Source: SZUA-186 sp041552135 (GTDB taxonomy: Bacteria; Pseudomonadota; Gammaproteobacteria; UBA9214). Taken from it: DNA of 24,364 bases. Below are positions 1 through 7,298 of this stretch, one piece after another. The notes beneath the pieces were generated by a model. That model was not told the DNA's origin, searched no databases, and was given only the letters and a program-made list of their open reading frames with translations. The stretch covers positions 1 through 24,364 of the forward strand of contig JBFELL010000021.1 in NCBI GenBank assembly GCA_041552135.1, read 5' to 3'. Position numbers and translations under genes: made by a program. Numbering within the stretch: position 1 is the stretch's first letter; each line of letters begins with the position of its first letter.

Positions 1-1822
1 AGCAGTGGGCATCCGCCCCCGTGACCGTCTGATCGGCATCCGTGCCAAGAATGGCACCCCTGACCGTATTCGGGCGGTATGTGGTGCATCCCTTGAGTCC
101 CAGATCGAAGGCCGACTGGTACAGCTGGCGGAATTCATCCAGCGCGCAGTCTGCCGGCACATTGACGGTTTTGGATATCGCGCTGTCTACAACGGGCTGC
201 AGGGCGGCCTGCATCGCCAGGTGCGCCGCCGGTGGCAGGCTGCAGGCAGCGACGAAGGTCCCGGGCAAGTCCGTTACCGGATTACCCTGCTCCCGGAACA
301 GCCGCAGGGCATGGTCCTCCAGTTCAAAGCGCTCATATGCCCCGCTGCGGTCGAGCACCTTACGGGTATGTGTGAAACCGAACACCGGTTCGATACCGCT
401 GGAGACGTTGCCGGCCAGCAGACTGATGGTCCCGGCCGGTGCGATGGCCGTGAGGTGGCTGTTGCGGATGCCGTGCGTGGCGATCCCGGTGCGTATGTCC
501 GCCGGCAGCGACCGGACAAAGCGGCCCTGCAGATAGGCATCCCGGTCAAAGTACGGGAAGGCTCCTTTCTCCCGCGCCAGATCGACAGAGGCACGATAGG
601 CCGCGTGGCAGATGTTCTGCATCGCGCCGGCGGCCTCGTGCCGTGCCCTCTCCCCGCCATAGTTCAGTCCCAGCATGAGCAGGGCGTCGGCCAGCCCGGT
701 GATCCCGAGACCGATGCGGCGACTGCCGCGGGCCTGTGCCGCCTGCTGTTGCAGCGGAAATGCCGAGCAGTCGATGACATTGTCCAGCAGGCGCGTGGCC
801 ACCGCGGCCGTCTCGCGGAGGGCATCGAGGTCCAGCCGGGCACCGGCTGTGAACGGGTCGAGAACGAACCGCGCAAGGTTCAGGGAACCGAGATTGCAGG
901 CCCCGTATGGCGGCAGGGGCACCTCGCCGCAGGGATTGGTCGTGGTGATGGTCTCGCGGTAGGAAAGGTTGTTGAACGCGTTGATGCGATCGATGAACAG
1001 GACGCCGGGCTCAGCCGTGTCATAGGCCGCGCGTACCAGGCGTTCCCACAGTTCGCGGGCCGGCCGACGGGCAATCACCCGGCACGGCACGGGCCCCTCA
1101 GCGCCGGACCATTCGCGCATCACGGTTTCGGCGCCGGCATCCACTTCCAGCGAGGCAACAGGAAATACCAGCGGCCAGTCATCGCCGGATGCGACCGCCG
1201 CCATGAACGCATCCGTGACCTGCACCGACAGGTTGAAATGCGACAGTCGTCCGGGCTGGCGCTTGGCGTCGATGAACGACTCGATGTCCGGGTGGTCGCA
1301 GCGCAGGCTCGCGATCATGGCGCCGCGGCGCGCACCGGTCGAGAGCACCGTGTCGCACATGGCATCCCAGACATGCATGAAGGAGACCGGACCGGAGGCA
1401 ATGCGCCCCGTTGAACGGGTGATGCTGTTTCCGGGCCGCAGGGTAGAGAAGTCGTAGCCGACACCGCCGCCGGCCTGCATGGTCAGCGCAGCTTCCTTCA
1501 GCGACTCGAAGATGCCTTCCATGTCATCCTCGATCAGGCCCATGACGAAACAGTTGAACAGGGTGACGCGTCTGTCGGTACCCGCACCCGCCAGAATGCG
1601 GCCGCCCGGCAGAAAGCGGAAGCCCTGCAGAACCTCGTAAAAGCCGGCAGTCCATGCATCCGGGTCAACGGCCTCTACTGATGCAGCCGCGCGGGCCACG
1701 CGTTGCCAGGTATCCTCGATACCTTGATCCTGCACCAGGCCGCCACGTACCCAGCGGTACTTGGTCTGCCAGATATGCCGCGCAATGGGCGTGGCCAGCC
1801 AGGGCGAATCTGCTGCTGTCAT
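1..1822 (-). CDS. nrdJ: Adenosylcobalamin-dependent (class II) ribonucleotide reductase, partial (3' end outside window)
   Basis: Reduces ribonucleotides to deoxyribonucleotides with a B12-derived radical, independently of oxygen. The visible 607 residues contain the N-terminal and barrel parts; the C-terminal redox tail lies beyond position 1. The active-site signature is clear: NPCGE at residues 296-300 supplies the Asn-Cys-Glu catalytic trio (N296, C298, E300), followed by CNLGSLNL with C309. C309 would pair with C91 (NCFVMG) as the redox disulfide; the 11-residue spacing C298-C309 matches the class II family. QAGGGVGYDF (116-125) and APAGTISLL near residue 470 are further family motifs. 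The ATG at 1822 is preceded by GGAG about 9 bases upstream. No cobalamin riboswitch is recognisable upstream. No frameshift in the visible part. Confidence 0.93.
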   Translation of the reverse strand, partial: MTAADSPWLATPIARHIWQTKYRWVRGGLVQDQGIEDTWQRVARAAASVEAVDPDAWTAGFYEVLQGFRFLPGGRILAGAGTDRRVTLFNCFVMGLIEDDMEGIFESLKEAALTMQAGGGVGYDFSTLRPGNSITRSTGRIASGPVSFMHVWDAMCDTVLSTGARRGAMIASLRCDHPDIESFIDAKRQPGRLSHFNLSVQVTDAFMAAVASGDDWPLVFPVASLEVDAGAETVMREWSGAEGPVPCRVIARRPARELWERLVRAAYDTAEPGVLFIDRINAFNNLSYRETITTTNPCGEVPLPPYGACNLGSLNLARFVLDPFTAGARLDLDALRETAAVATRLLDNVIDCSAFPLQQQAAQARGSRRIGLGITGLADALLMLGLNYGGERARHEAAGAMQNICHAAYRASVDLAREKGAFPYFDRDAYLQGRFVRSLPADIRTGIATHGIRNSHLTAIAPAGTISLLAGNVSSGIEPVFGFTHTRKVLDRSGAYERFELEDHALRLFREQGNPVTDLPGTFVAACSLPPAAHLAMQAALQPVVDSAISKTVNVPADCALDEFRQLYQSAFDLGLKGCTTYRPNTVRGAILGTDADQTVTGADAHC

Positions 1823-1998
1823 CCTGCCGGCTCCGTGCTGATGTTCACTGCCATAATGGGAAAATGTATTCTCATTACAGTCACTGCGCAAACCACCGCC
1901 CGTCAGGCGACAGGAAACCCGGCGTTTATCGGCTGTCAGCGGCTTGCCGGCTTGCGGCGCTTTCGCGCCTGACCCGGCCTGCTGGCTGCATTCGTTCC

Positions 1999-2022
1999 TG
2001 CAGGGGCGAATTCATTCTCGAT
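1999..2022. repeat. REP singlet
   Basis: Reads AGGGGCG-AATTCATT-CTCGAT after TGC, matching the REP family found at seven other loci here (AGGAGCG ... CGCGAT), with the stem base mutated (CTCGAT for CGCGAT). No inverted partner is visible within 80 bases. Confidence 0.6.
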
Positions 2023-2041
2023 ATCAGGCGTAACAAAGCGT

Positions 2042-2179
2042 CTACCGCGTGCCGGTCTGATCCGCCCGGGCCAGCTGGCGGTAATCAACATCCCGGTAAA
2101 GGTTCGGCGTGATGATGCTCAAGCAGGGCGAGACCCGGTCATAGTCGGCCGGGATACCCCTTCGATCCTGCACATCCAT
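2042..2179 (-). CDS. Possible small ORF, 45 aa, unrecognised
   Basis: ATG at 2179 to TAG at 2042, starting 12 bases after the phosphatase stop and on the same strand. It begins MDVQDRRGIPADYDRV and ends in a polar tail (ARADQTGTR). The composition (Asp, Tyr, Pro, few low-complexity runs) looks protein-like, but there is no domain I recognise and no strong Shine-Dalgarno sequence. It could be the tail of a decayed gene or chance. Same-strand spacing would allow co-transcription with the phosphatase. Confidence 0.25.
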   Translation of the reverse strand: MDVQDRRGIPADYDRVSPCLSIITPNLYRDVDYRQLARADQTGTR

Positions 2180-2191
2180 ACCCGTCGTGCC

Positions 2192-2920
2192 CTATTTCAC
2201 CCGGATACCAAGACAGAGCAGGTCATCCTTCAAGTCGCCCTGGCTGTAGTCGTGGACCGTCGAGCAAAGCCCGGCGACAAACTCGCTGTTGTCCCTGTGC
2301 ATATGGGCATGGGCATAGCCGGCCAGCCCCGATTTGCCGAACTCGGCGCCACTGCTGTCCCTGGCCTCGGTGAGGCCGTCCGTGTAGAGCAGGATTCTGT
2401 CGCCCGGACCAACCGTGCACGCCTGCATGGAACAGTGAACCGGCAAGGGGTGCTCGAATCCCACCAGTGTGGTTTGTGACTCCAGCCAGTGTACCCGCCT
2501 GTCGGCTGCCGACAGATGCAGGGCGGCCGGATGACCGGCGCCGGCAAACCGCATCTCCATCCTGCCGGTATCCAGGATGACCGCGAAGAACGAGGCGTAC
2601 ATGCCCGACTCGGTCAGCCGGCAGCACAGAAACTCGTTGAGTGCGCTGATGAGTTCACAGGGGTCATGTCCCTGCAGGATATTGGTCAGCACAAAGGTGT
2701 TGATACGCGCCGCATACAGGGCGGATGCCAGACCATGACCTGCCGCATCGCAGATACAGGCCGCAAAGCGCTGCGCATCCAGCGGGACAATGCTGCAATA
2801 GTCTCCTCCCAGAACAGCCTTCGGCGTCAGGCGGGTCACCACATCCAGCCGGTCATTTTCGTAGTGGTCCGGCAGAAAGCTGTAGTGAACCCGTGCTGCC
2901 TGTTTCAGTTCATCGTTCAT
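2192..2920 (-). CDS. SpoIIE/RsbU-type PP2C serine phosphatase, stand-alone
   Basis: A 242-residue PP2C-like phosphatase of the SpoIIE group, whose members dephosphorylate anti-sigma-factor antagonists in partner-switching pathways. Metal-binding residues are present: D40 in VLGGDYCSI, D58 in CDAAGHG and the C-terminal pair D232-D233 in KDDLLCLGIRV; LLYTDGLTEA is the usual late strand motif. There is no receiver, PAS or membrane domain, so the input must come from a partner. No anti-sigma kinase or STAS partner gene is adjacent; the only STAS domain in the window is the C-terminal one of the SulP transporter. The ATG at 2920 is chosen because the longer in-frame opening (to 3034) would overlap the upstream DUF3179 gene and lacks family similarity. 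Confidence 0.88.
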   Translation of the reverse strand: MNDELKQAARVHYSFLPDHYENDRLDVVTRLTPKAVLGGDYCSIVPLDAQRFAACICDAAGHGLASALYAARINTFVLTNILQGHDPCELISALNEFLCCRLTESGMYASFFAVILDTGRMEMRFAGAGHPAALHLSAADRRVHWLESQTTLVGFEHPLPVHCSMQACTVGPGDRILLYTDGLTEARDSSGAEFGKSGLAGYAHAHMHRDNSEFVAGLCSTVHDYSQGDLKDDLLCLGIRVK

Positions 2921-2988
2921 GGGCGTTATCCATACCCTGCCCCGCTCGTCCTGCTTGCCATCAGGGAAGGCGCGGTGTTTCAGGGGAG

Positions 2989-3921
2989 TCACTCCGCGCG
3001 GTAAACGCGGGTATCCGGATGAAATGCATACCATGCAAACCAGTAGGCAATGATACCCGGGAGCATGTCGCCGCTGGCATCCTCGGCAACCGCCGTGCGG
3101 TAGCGGCGGTCATATTTCACCACGAGCGAACGCCCTGCCAGCGTGTCATTAACATCGGCTGCGGACTTTTCCAGTTCAGCGAAGGGATAGGCCTTGAAAT
3201 GACCGTCGATCTCGATACCCAGCACCGGCTCCTTGGGATGAAAACGGCTGTCCTCTGCCGCCACCGGAAACCACAGCTTGCGGGTTTTTCCATAACCCTC
3301 GTAGGGATTGCGGGTGTAGTCCCGCCGGTACCCTGTCTCTGTCGAAAGCACCCGTGTCCCGGGACGGCGCTGCTTCCAGTCTGACCAGTGTGTGTGCATG
3401 ACAGGAACGGGTTCAAGCCTCGTTCCCTTCATCGGCCCGCTGATGGCCTGGCGGAGAATCTGCGACCACAATGACCGGGTTTCACGGTCGTAGAGCAGCA
3501 TGTCGCTGTTGTAGAGCAGGCCCGAGACACCGAACTCCAGCTCCCTGTCGCCGGCCCTTGCCAGATAGGCGATACCCGTGCCGCACAGCGGACAGTAGGT
3601 CACCACGACCGGCTCCCCGCCAAACCGGTCATTGACGATCTCATGCCAGTTAAGAATTGCCACCGGGTAGGCCTTGCTCGCGCCATTGCGCGAGATGCCC
3701 AGGACACGGTCAGCCGGCTGCAGAAACGTCGCCTCGTCCGCGGCAACGAAGTGCGGAGCGTCGATGGCAGGAATCCCGTCCCGTGACGGCCCGCCGGAGC
3801 GGATCTCGTCTGCCGGTATCAGCGCATTGGCCAGACTGAAACCGTTTATCACCCGGCCCTGTGCGGCCGTGATAACGGCAGCAAGCAGCATGACCAGCAC
3901 TGTACGCCATGACCGTTTCAT
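2989..3921 (-). CDS. DUF3179 domain-containing secreted protein
   Basis: A 310-residue protein with an N-terminal signal peptide (KRSWRT then a hydrophobic stretch ending near residue 21). The rest is the DUF3179 domain, recognised by VVVTYCPLCGTGIAY near residues 105-119, FGVSGLLYNSDMLLYDRET and SLWSQ. The Cys-x-x-Cys (CPLC) is the most conserved part of the family; its biochemical role is not known, and export suggests a periplasmic site. A good Shine-Dalgarno sequence (AGGAG, 6 bases before the ATG) fixes the start. Next downstream on the same strand, after 68 bases, is the PP2C phosphatase, so co-transcription is possible. Confidence 0.9.
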   Translation of the reverse strand: MKRSWRTVLVMLLAAVITAAQGRVINGFSLANALIPADEIRSGGPSRDGIPAIDAPHFVAADEATFLQPADRVLGISRNGASKAYPVAILNWHEIVNDRFGGEPVVVTYCPLCGTGIAYLARAGDRELEFGVSGLLYNSDMLLYDRETRSLWSQILRQAISGPMKGTRLEPVPVMHTHWSDWKQRRPGTRVLSTETGYRRDYTRNPYEGYGKTRKLWFPVAAEDSRFHPKEPVLGIEIDGHFKAYPFAELEKSAADVNDTLAGRSLVVKYDRRYRTAVAEDASGDMLPGIIAYWFAWYAFHPDTRVYRAE

Positions 3922-4215
3922 ACAGGCTCCTGTAACCTGTCAGAGCGACCGGTACCGTAGCCGCGTGCATTGCCCGTATCCGGGGCCCTGCGGGTAATTC
4001 TGACCCCGCTATATCGATGCTCGAAAACGAGGACACCCGTCGGCAATGGACTGTAGATACATTGACCGTCGCACACGGGTGAAGTTCATGGACTCCGGAT
4101 CCTCATTCCGCGCCGCTCAGGTGAACCACCCGGCCATCCCTGTGGTCATAGCATTACGGATCAAGCCGGGAAAGCCGTGGTTATCGCCCCGGCCACCCCC
4201 TGCCCTGCGGAGATA
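3922..4215. other. Divergent intergenic region
   Basis: Lies between the DUF3179 gene (minus) and the peroxiredoxin-like gene (plus) and must hold both promoters. I see no convincing -35/-10 pair or operator. An in-frame upstream extension of the plus-strand gene to 4177 has no family similarity. Confidence 0.4.
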
Positions 4216-4788
4216 ATGATGACACGTGAACCCGGTGACACGGCTATCCCGATACGTCTGCCTGGACTGGATGGCACAGTGTTCGACCTGGCCAGCCAGC
4301 AAGGCAAGCCCTACATGCTGTCCTTTTTCCGTTTTGCATCCTGTCCGTTCTGCAACCTGCGCATGCATGAGCTGGTCACGCGTTTTGGCGAATTGCCGGA
4401 CGGGTTCAACATCATCGCGGTATTCGACTCCCCCCTGGACAACCTGCAGCGCCATGCCGGCAAACACAGGGCACCCTTCCCTGTCCTGGCCGATCAGGAC
4501 AAGCACTACTACCGGCTGTACGGTATCAGTCACTCCGTGACAGGCGTCATGAAGGGTATGCTGCTGCGCATGCCGCGACTGCTGTACGGCATGCTGGTGA
4601 AGGGTTACCTGCCGCTGATCATCAAGGGCAGCATGACGACCATGCCGGCGGATTTTCTGATTGACGGGAATGGCATCATTCAGCTGGCACATTACGGCAG
4701 GGATGAGGGCGATCACCTGCCATTTGAGCAGGTCAGGCAGTTTGCATCAAGGCATGCAGCCGGGCAGGCGGGTTTCGCCACATCCTGA
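4216..4788 (+). CDS. Peroxiredoxin-like (AhpC/TSA superfamily) protein with CPFC motif
   Basis: A thioredoxin-fold protein of about 190 residues with no signal peptide. After the first strand (SFFRFASCPFCNLRMHEL) it has a CPFC motif where classical peroxiredoxins have a single peroxidatic Cys in a TxxC context. The order LPGLDGTVFDLAS, CPFC, FPVLADQDKHYYRLYGI, then TTMPADFLIDGNGIIQLAHYG follows the AhpC/TSA-like fold with the cis-proline region near MPADFLID. A thiol peroxidase or disulfide reductase role in the cytoplasm is inferred, the substrate unknown. A 30-residue basic/hydrophobic insert (GVMKGMLLRMPRLLYGMLVKGYLP) precedes the cis-Pro. GGAG at 4209-4212 lies 6 bases before the ATG at 4219 and 3 before 4216; either may be used. 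Confidence 0.82.
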   Translation: MMTREPGDTAIPIRLPGLDGTVFDLASQQGKPYMLSFFRFASCPFCNLRMHELVTRFGELPDGFNIIAVFDSPLDNLQRHAGKHRAPFPVLADQDKHYYRLYGISHSVTGVMKGMLLRMPRLLYGMLVKGYLPLIIKGSMTTMPADFLIDGNGIIQLAHYGRDEGDHLPFEQVRQFASRHAAGQAGFATS

Positions 4789-4991
4789 CTGCCGCCGCGG
4801 TCAAGGTGCCGGTCGTTCCGACCAACGGGGAATCCGGGATTGCCCGGCAAGTATTCCGGGGGGGTTTCTACGCCGGCCGCCGGGTCAAACAGCTTTTCAC
4901 GGGTGCAGGCAAGGCACGTAAAGCGCTGCGTGTTGACATGGATCGTTACGGGCTCCCGCCTGGAAAAACCACCCCTCATACAGCCCGGCAG

Positions 4992-5291
4992 TCAGTCGTC
5001 GTCCTCGTCCGGCTGATCGGTGCGGATGACTTCAACCCTGAACTCCGACAGCAGTGCGGCCAGTGCGCCCAGGGCCGCCAGCACAGGCGCCAGAATAGTC
5101 ACCGCGCCGCCTGCCACCACGCCGGCGGTGAGCGGGATCTCCAGCAGACTTTCGCCGTCCGGTTTGCGGATAATGAGCCGGCGCACATTGCCCTCGGCAA
5201 CCAGCTTCTTGATGCGCTCCACCAGTTCCTGGCCGGTGACGGTCAGTTCTTCGGTCCAGTCCCGCTCCGGCTTTATCGGATCATTTGCCAT
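4992..5291 (-). CDS. DUF4342 domain-containing small protein
   Basis: A 99-residue protein. Residues 10-55 (DWTEELTVTGQELVERIKK, then LIIRKPDGESLLEIPL) match the DUF4342 family, followed by a Gly/Ala-rich hydrophobic segment (GVVAGGAVTILAPVLAALGALAALL) that could form one membrane helix, then FRVEVIR and an acidic end (DEDDD). The function is unknown; the family is described as having a UBA-like helical part. The start at 5291 is supported by GAGGAAG a few bases upstream (minus strand). The in-frame opening up to 5633 is a REP-containing non-coding extension and is excluded. It may be the last gene downstream of the FadL-type gene, though 389 bases separate them. Confidence 0.85.
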   Translation of the reverse strand: MANDPIKPERDWTEELTVTGQELVERIKKLVAEGNVRRLIIRKPDGESLLEIPLTAGVVAGGAVTILAPVLAALGALAALLSEFRVEVIRTDQPDEDDD

Positions 5292-5397
5292 ACCTGCTTC
5301 CTCATCAATAGTAAAAATGGCAACCGGGATGCCGGTTGGGTTACGGCACGATCGTGCCGACCCAATCTGCCATCCGGCATAATCTGCATCAACAACC

Positions 5398-5420
5398 GCA
5401 GGAGCGACTTTAGTCGCGAT
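5398..5420. repeat. REP with decayed partner
   Basis: AGGAGCGACTTTAGTCGCGAT is a typical REP: GCGACT/AGTCGC forms a 6-bp stem between the conserved AGGA and GAT flanks. Around 5443-5468 a degenerate inverse copy may be present (ATCGCGCCTGAATCGCGCC). Confidence 0.8.
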
Positions 5421-5627
5421 CGGTGGCCGATACCTCAAAAGATCATCGCGCCTGAATCGCGCCTGCGACGATTGTACAAAGGTTTTCGCTATCCCTGTCA
5501 CCGTCAGGATTGAGCAATCGACTTCGCGGCCCGGCTTCGCCCGAAGGGCGCAATCCGTGACTCCTGCCCGGCTATCCGGAGGACAGGACAGTATACGCAA
5601 GTCATGGAAAACGACCTGAAGGCAGGT

Positions 5628-5657
5628 GATCAAGTGATCAGATCACTTGAACTGATC
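5628..5657. other. Perfect 19-bp palindrome within a GATC cluster
   Basis: CAAGTGATC-A-GATCACTTG (5631-5649) is perfectly palindromic around one base. With flanking sequence there are four GATC tetranucleotides within 30 bases (5628, 5636, 5641, 5654). It lies 24 bases after the FadL-type gene and before DUF4342. It could be an operator, a hairpin (no T-run follows) or a methylation-sensitive site. Confidence 0.5.
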
Positions 5658-5680
5658 TTCAGTCAGTCCCGCCAGTATCA

Positions 5681-6949
5681 TTAAAACCGCATAATGACCT
5701 GGGTATCAAGGACAACGGCATAATTGGTATCGAAGGCGCCTTTTACGCGCCCGGCCAGTCCGCCGTCCTGGTCCAGGTCGCCGTCACCGAGATTGGCATA
5801 GTTCAGGTTGCTGTGCACCATAAAGCCCTTCCACTCCCACTCGACTCCGGCGCCGACGGCGATCACCCGGTCGAGCGGCAGGGCAATGGTGCGCCGGGCA
5901 TCGCTTACGGGTGACGTCATGTACGCCCCCCCCACGGAGAATGCCAGGTCGGGCTGGTACTGGTACCTCAGTCCGCCGGTGAATGCATACGCATCCCTGA
6001 AACTGCCGTCCAGTGACACGGTCGCGGAGGTCATATCGGAATTGACACTGACATGGTTGATACCGAAGGCCGACATATTGATCCACAGCGCATCGGCGGT
6101 AAAGGACCAGTCCTGCGTCAGATCCTGGTAATAGCCCAACTGGATCTGCTCCGGCACCTTGAAATCGACATCGATATTCTGGTTCTTGAGCCCGGATGCC
6201 TTCAGTAATCCGTCCAGAACCGGACCGACATTCCGGAACTCCGGTTTACCGGACAGGTCCGGATCGATCTCGGCGCGATACACCATGCCGATACGCGCAG
6301 TCTCACTGAATTCATACATCAGGCCTGCCTGCCAGCCGAAACCGACACCGTCCTCTTCGAGTTTTATGCGCCCATCCGGTCCATCGAAATCATTGATACG
6401 CGCCTTGGTCATGGAGTCGGTATAGATCATCATCGGCCCGCCACCGATGGACCACTGGTCGTTAATCCTGTAACCCACCGTGCCTGCCAGTGCGACGAAG
6501 GCGAGATCGGATTCCTCGGCAAGGTAGCGCCCGGACCAGTCCTTGCCGTATTGATTACCGAAGCCGGAAGGCACGGTCAGCGCAGCACCGACGCGCCAGC
6601 GGTCATTGACCGGACGGGAATAATAAAAGGACGGGATCGCCAGCAGGCTGGTATCGTTATCGGCGTCTCCGCCGCTGCGGTTCGACTCATCGACCTCGAA
6701 CTTGGACTCGGTTACCGCCAGCGTTGCCCCGACCACCAGCTCCGGCTGATCCAGGCGGTTGATACCTGCCGGACTCCAGAAGACCGTGGAGGCATTGCTG
6801 GCCCGTGCCGTCACACCCGAGAAAGCGGGACCGATATCGGCCTGTGCCGGCAATGTCGACAGCCCCGCTATCAACCATGCGGCCAGCAGGCGCGTGCCAG
6901 CTGCTGTTATTCGCTTCAGTGCGACGCGTCTGTTAAATAGCTTGTCCAT
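5681..6949 (-). CDS. OmpP1/FadL-family outer-membrane transport protein
   Basis: A 422-residue outer-membrane beta-barrel of the FadL/TodX family, which passes long-chain fatty acids or other hydrophobic compounds across the outer membrane. It has a signal peptide ending near residue 37 (AQA before DIGPAFSG), then the family N-terminus ARASNASTVFWSPAGINRL, corresponding to the NPAG-type hatch region. VPSGFGNQYGKDWSGRY, YRINDQWSIGGG and VPEQIQLGYYQDL are typical barrel motifs; the chain ends in Phe (VIMRF), as expected for BAM recognition. Length fits the family. The substrate cannot be read from sequence. Spacer to the ribosome binding site (AGGT) is long and weak. Confidence 0.92.
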   Translation of the reverse strand: MDKLFNRRVALKRITAAGTRLLAAWLIAGLSTLPAQADIGPAFSGVTARASNASTVFWSPAGINRLDQPELVVGATLAVTESKFEVDESNRSGGDADNDTSLLAIPSFYYSRPVNDRWRVGAALTVPSGFGNQYGKDWSGRYLAEESDLAFVALAGTVGYRINDQWSIGGGPMMIYTDSMTKARINDFDGPDGRIKLEEDGVGFGWQAGLMYEFSETARIGMVYRAEIDPDLSGKPEFRNVGPVLDGLLKASGLKNQNIDVDFKVPEQIQLGYYQDLTQDWSFTADALWINMSAFGINHVSVNSDMTSATVSLDGSFRDAYAFTGGLRYQYQPDLAFSVGGAYMTSPVSDARRTIALPLDRVIAVGAGVEWEWKGFMVHSNLNYANLGDGDLDQDGGLAGRVKGAFDTNYAVVLDTQVIMRF

Positions 6950-7298
6950 AATTCAATCTGACCTGATATTACAGCGATTAGGCACAGCCCGCCCTGAGCA
7001 GTTTGGCTACGTACACTCGAGGTATGCGGGGCACGGCTCACCTTGATGCAAATTAGTTCGCAATTCGAACATCGTGTTAACGGACATCCGGGATATATTA
7101 CTCAATGCCCCCGACTGAAATGGTTCACTGGGATTTCCTGTGCCGATCATGCAGGAATCAACCCAGGGCACCCCCGGCAGCACCGATACCGGCACCTGAT
7201 CAAGCGGGCATGCACCAATGCCTGGCCGGGGAGCCGTCGTTCTTCCATGCAAAGATGGTTGGTTGTCATAACGACTCACCTGCGGACAAATATTACCG
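6950..7298. other. Intergenic region upstream of the FadL-type gene
   Basis: Holds the leader of the FadL-type gene and the 3' flank of the HupE-like gene. The only notable signal is GTTCG-CAATT-CGAAC at 7056-7070 (arms of 5 bp, centre 5), a candidate operator about 110 bases before the FadL-type start. Small ORFs here show no protein-like features. Confidence 0.35.

Larger units (their letters stand above)
1823..2191. other. Intergenic region upstream of nrdJ with degenerate REP copies
   Basis: This stretch holds the presumed nrdJ leader. On the minus strand TTGCGC and TACATT are 17 bases apart (about 1893-1865), a weak sigma-70 promoter candidate. Two palindrome relics lie inside: GGCGC-TTTC-GCGCC around 1951-1982 belongs to the second repeat family described below, and 1999-2022 is a single REP. 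A 45-codon ORF (separate entry) covers 2042-2179. I see no B12 riboswitch or NrdR box. Confidence 0.4.
5292..5680. other. Intergenic region between DUF4342 and FadL-type genes
   Basis: Contains one REP (5398-5420) with a decayed inverted partner, and a perfect 19-bp palindrome inside a cluster of four GATC sites (5628-5657). An open frame continuous with DUF4342 crosses the region, but it translates the repeats and has no start with a ribosome binding site. Confidence 0.5.

Noticed and set aside
5..1414. Long plus-strand open frame of 469 codons
   Set aside because: It is antisense to nrdJ, whose minus-strand frame has all catalytic motifs; the plus-strand product is Arg/Gly/Gln-rich with no domain.
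1855..1885. Fur-box-like sequence GAAAATGTATTCTCATTAC before nrdJ
   Set aside because: Only one half-site fits the Fur consensus, the other half matches poorly.
1823..2041. Cobalamin riboswitch expected before a B12-dependent reductase
   Set aside because: No B12-box-like sequence or matching stem arrangement found on the minus strand.
4713..4979. Minus-strand 88-codon frame with several Cys
   Set aside because: CLAC and CPAAC spacing looks zinc-like, but it overlaps the 3' end of the peroxiredoxin-like gene, and the rest is Pro/Gly-rich with no ribosome binding site.
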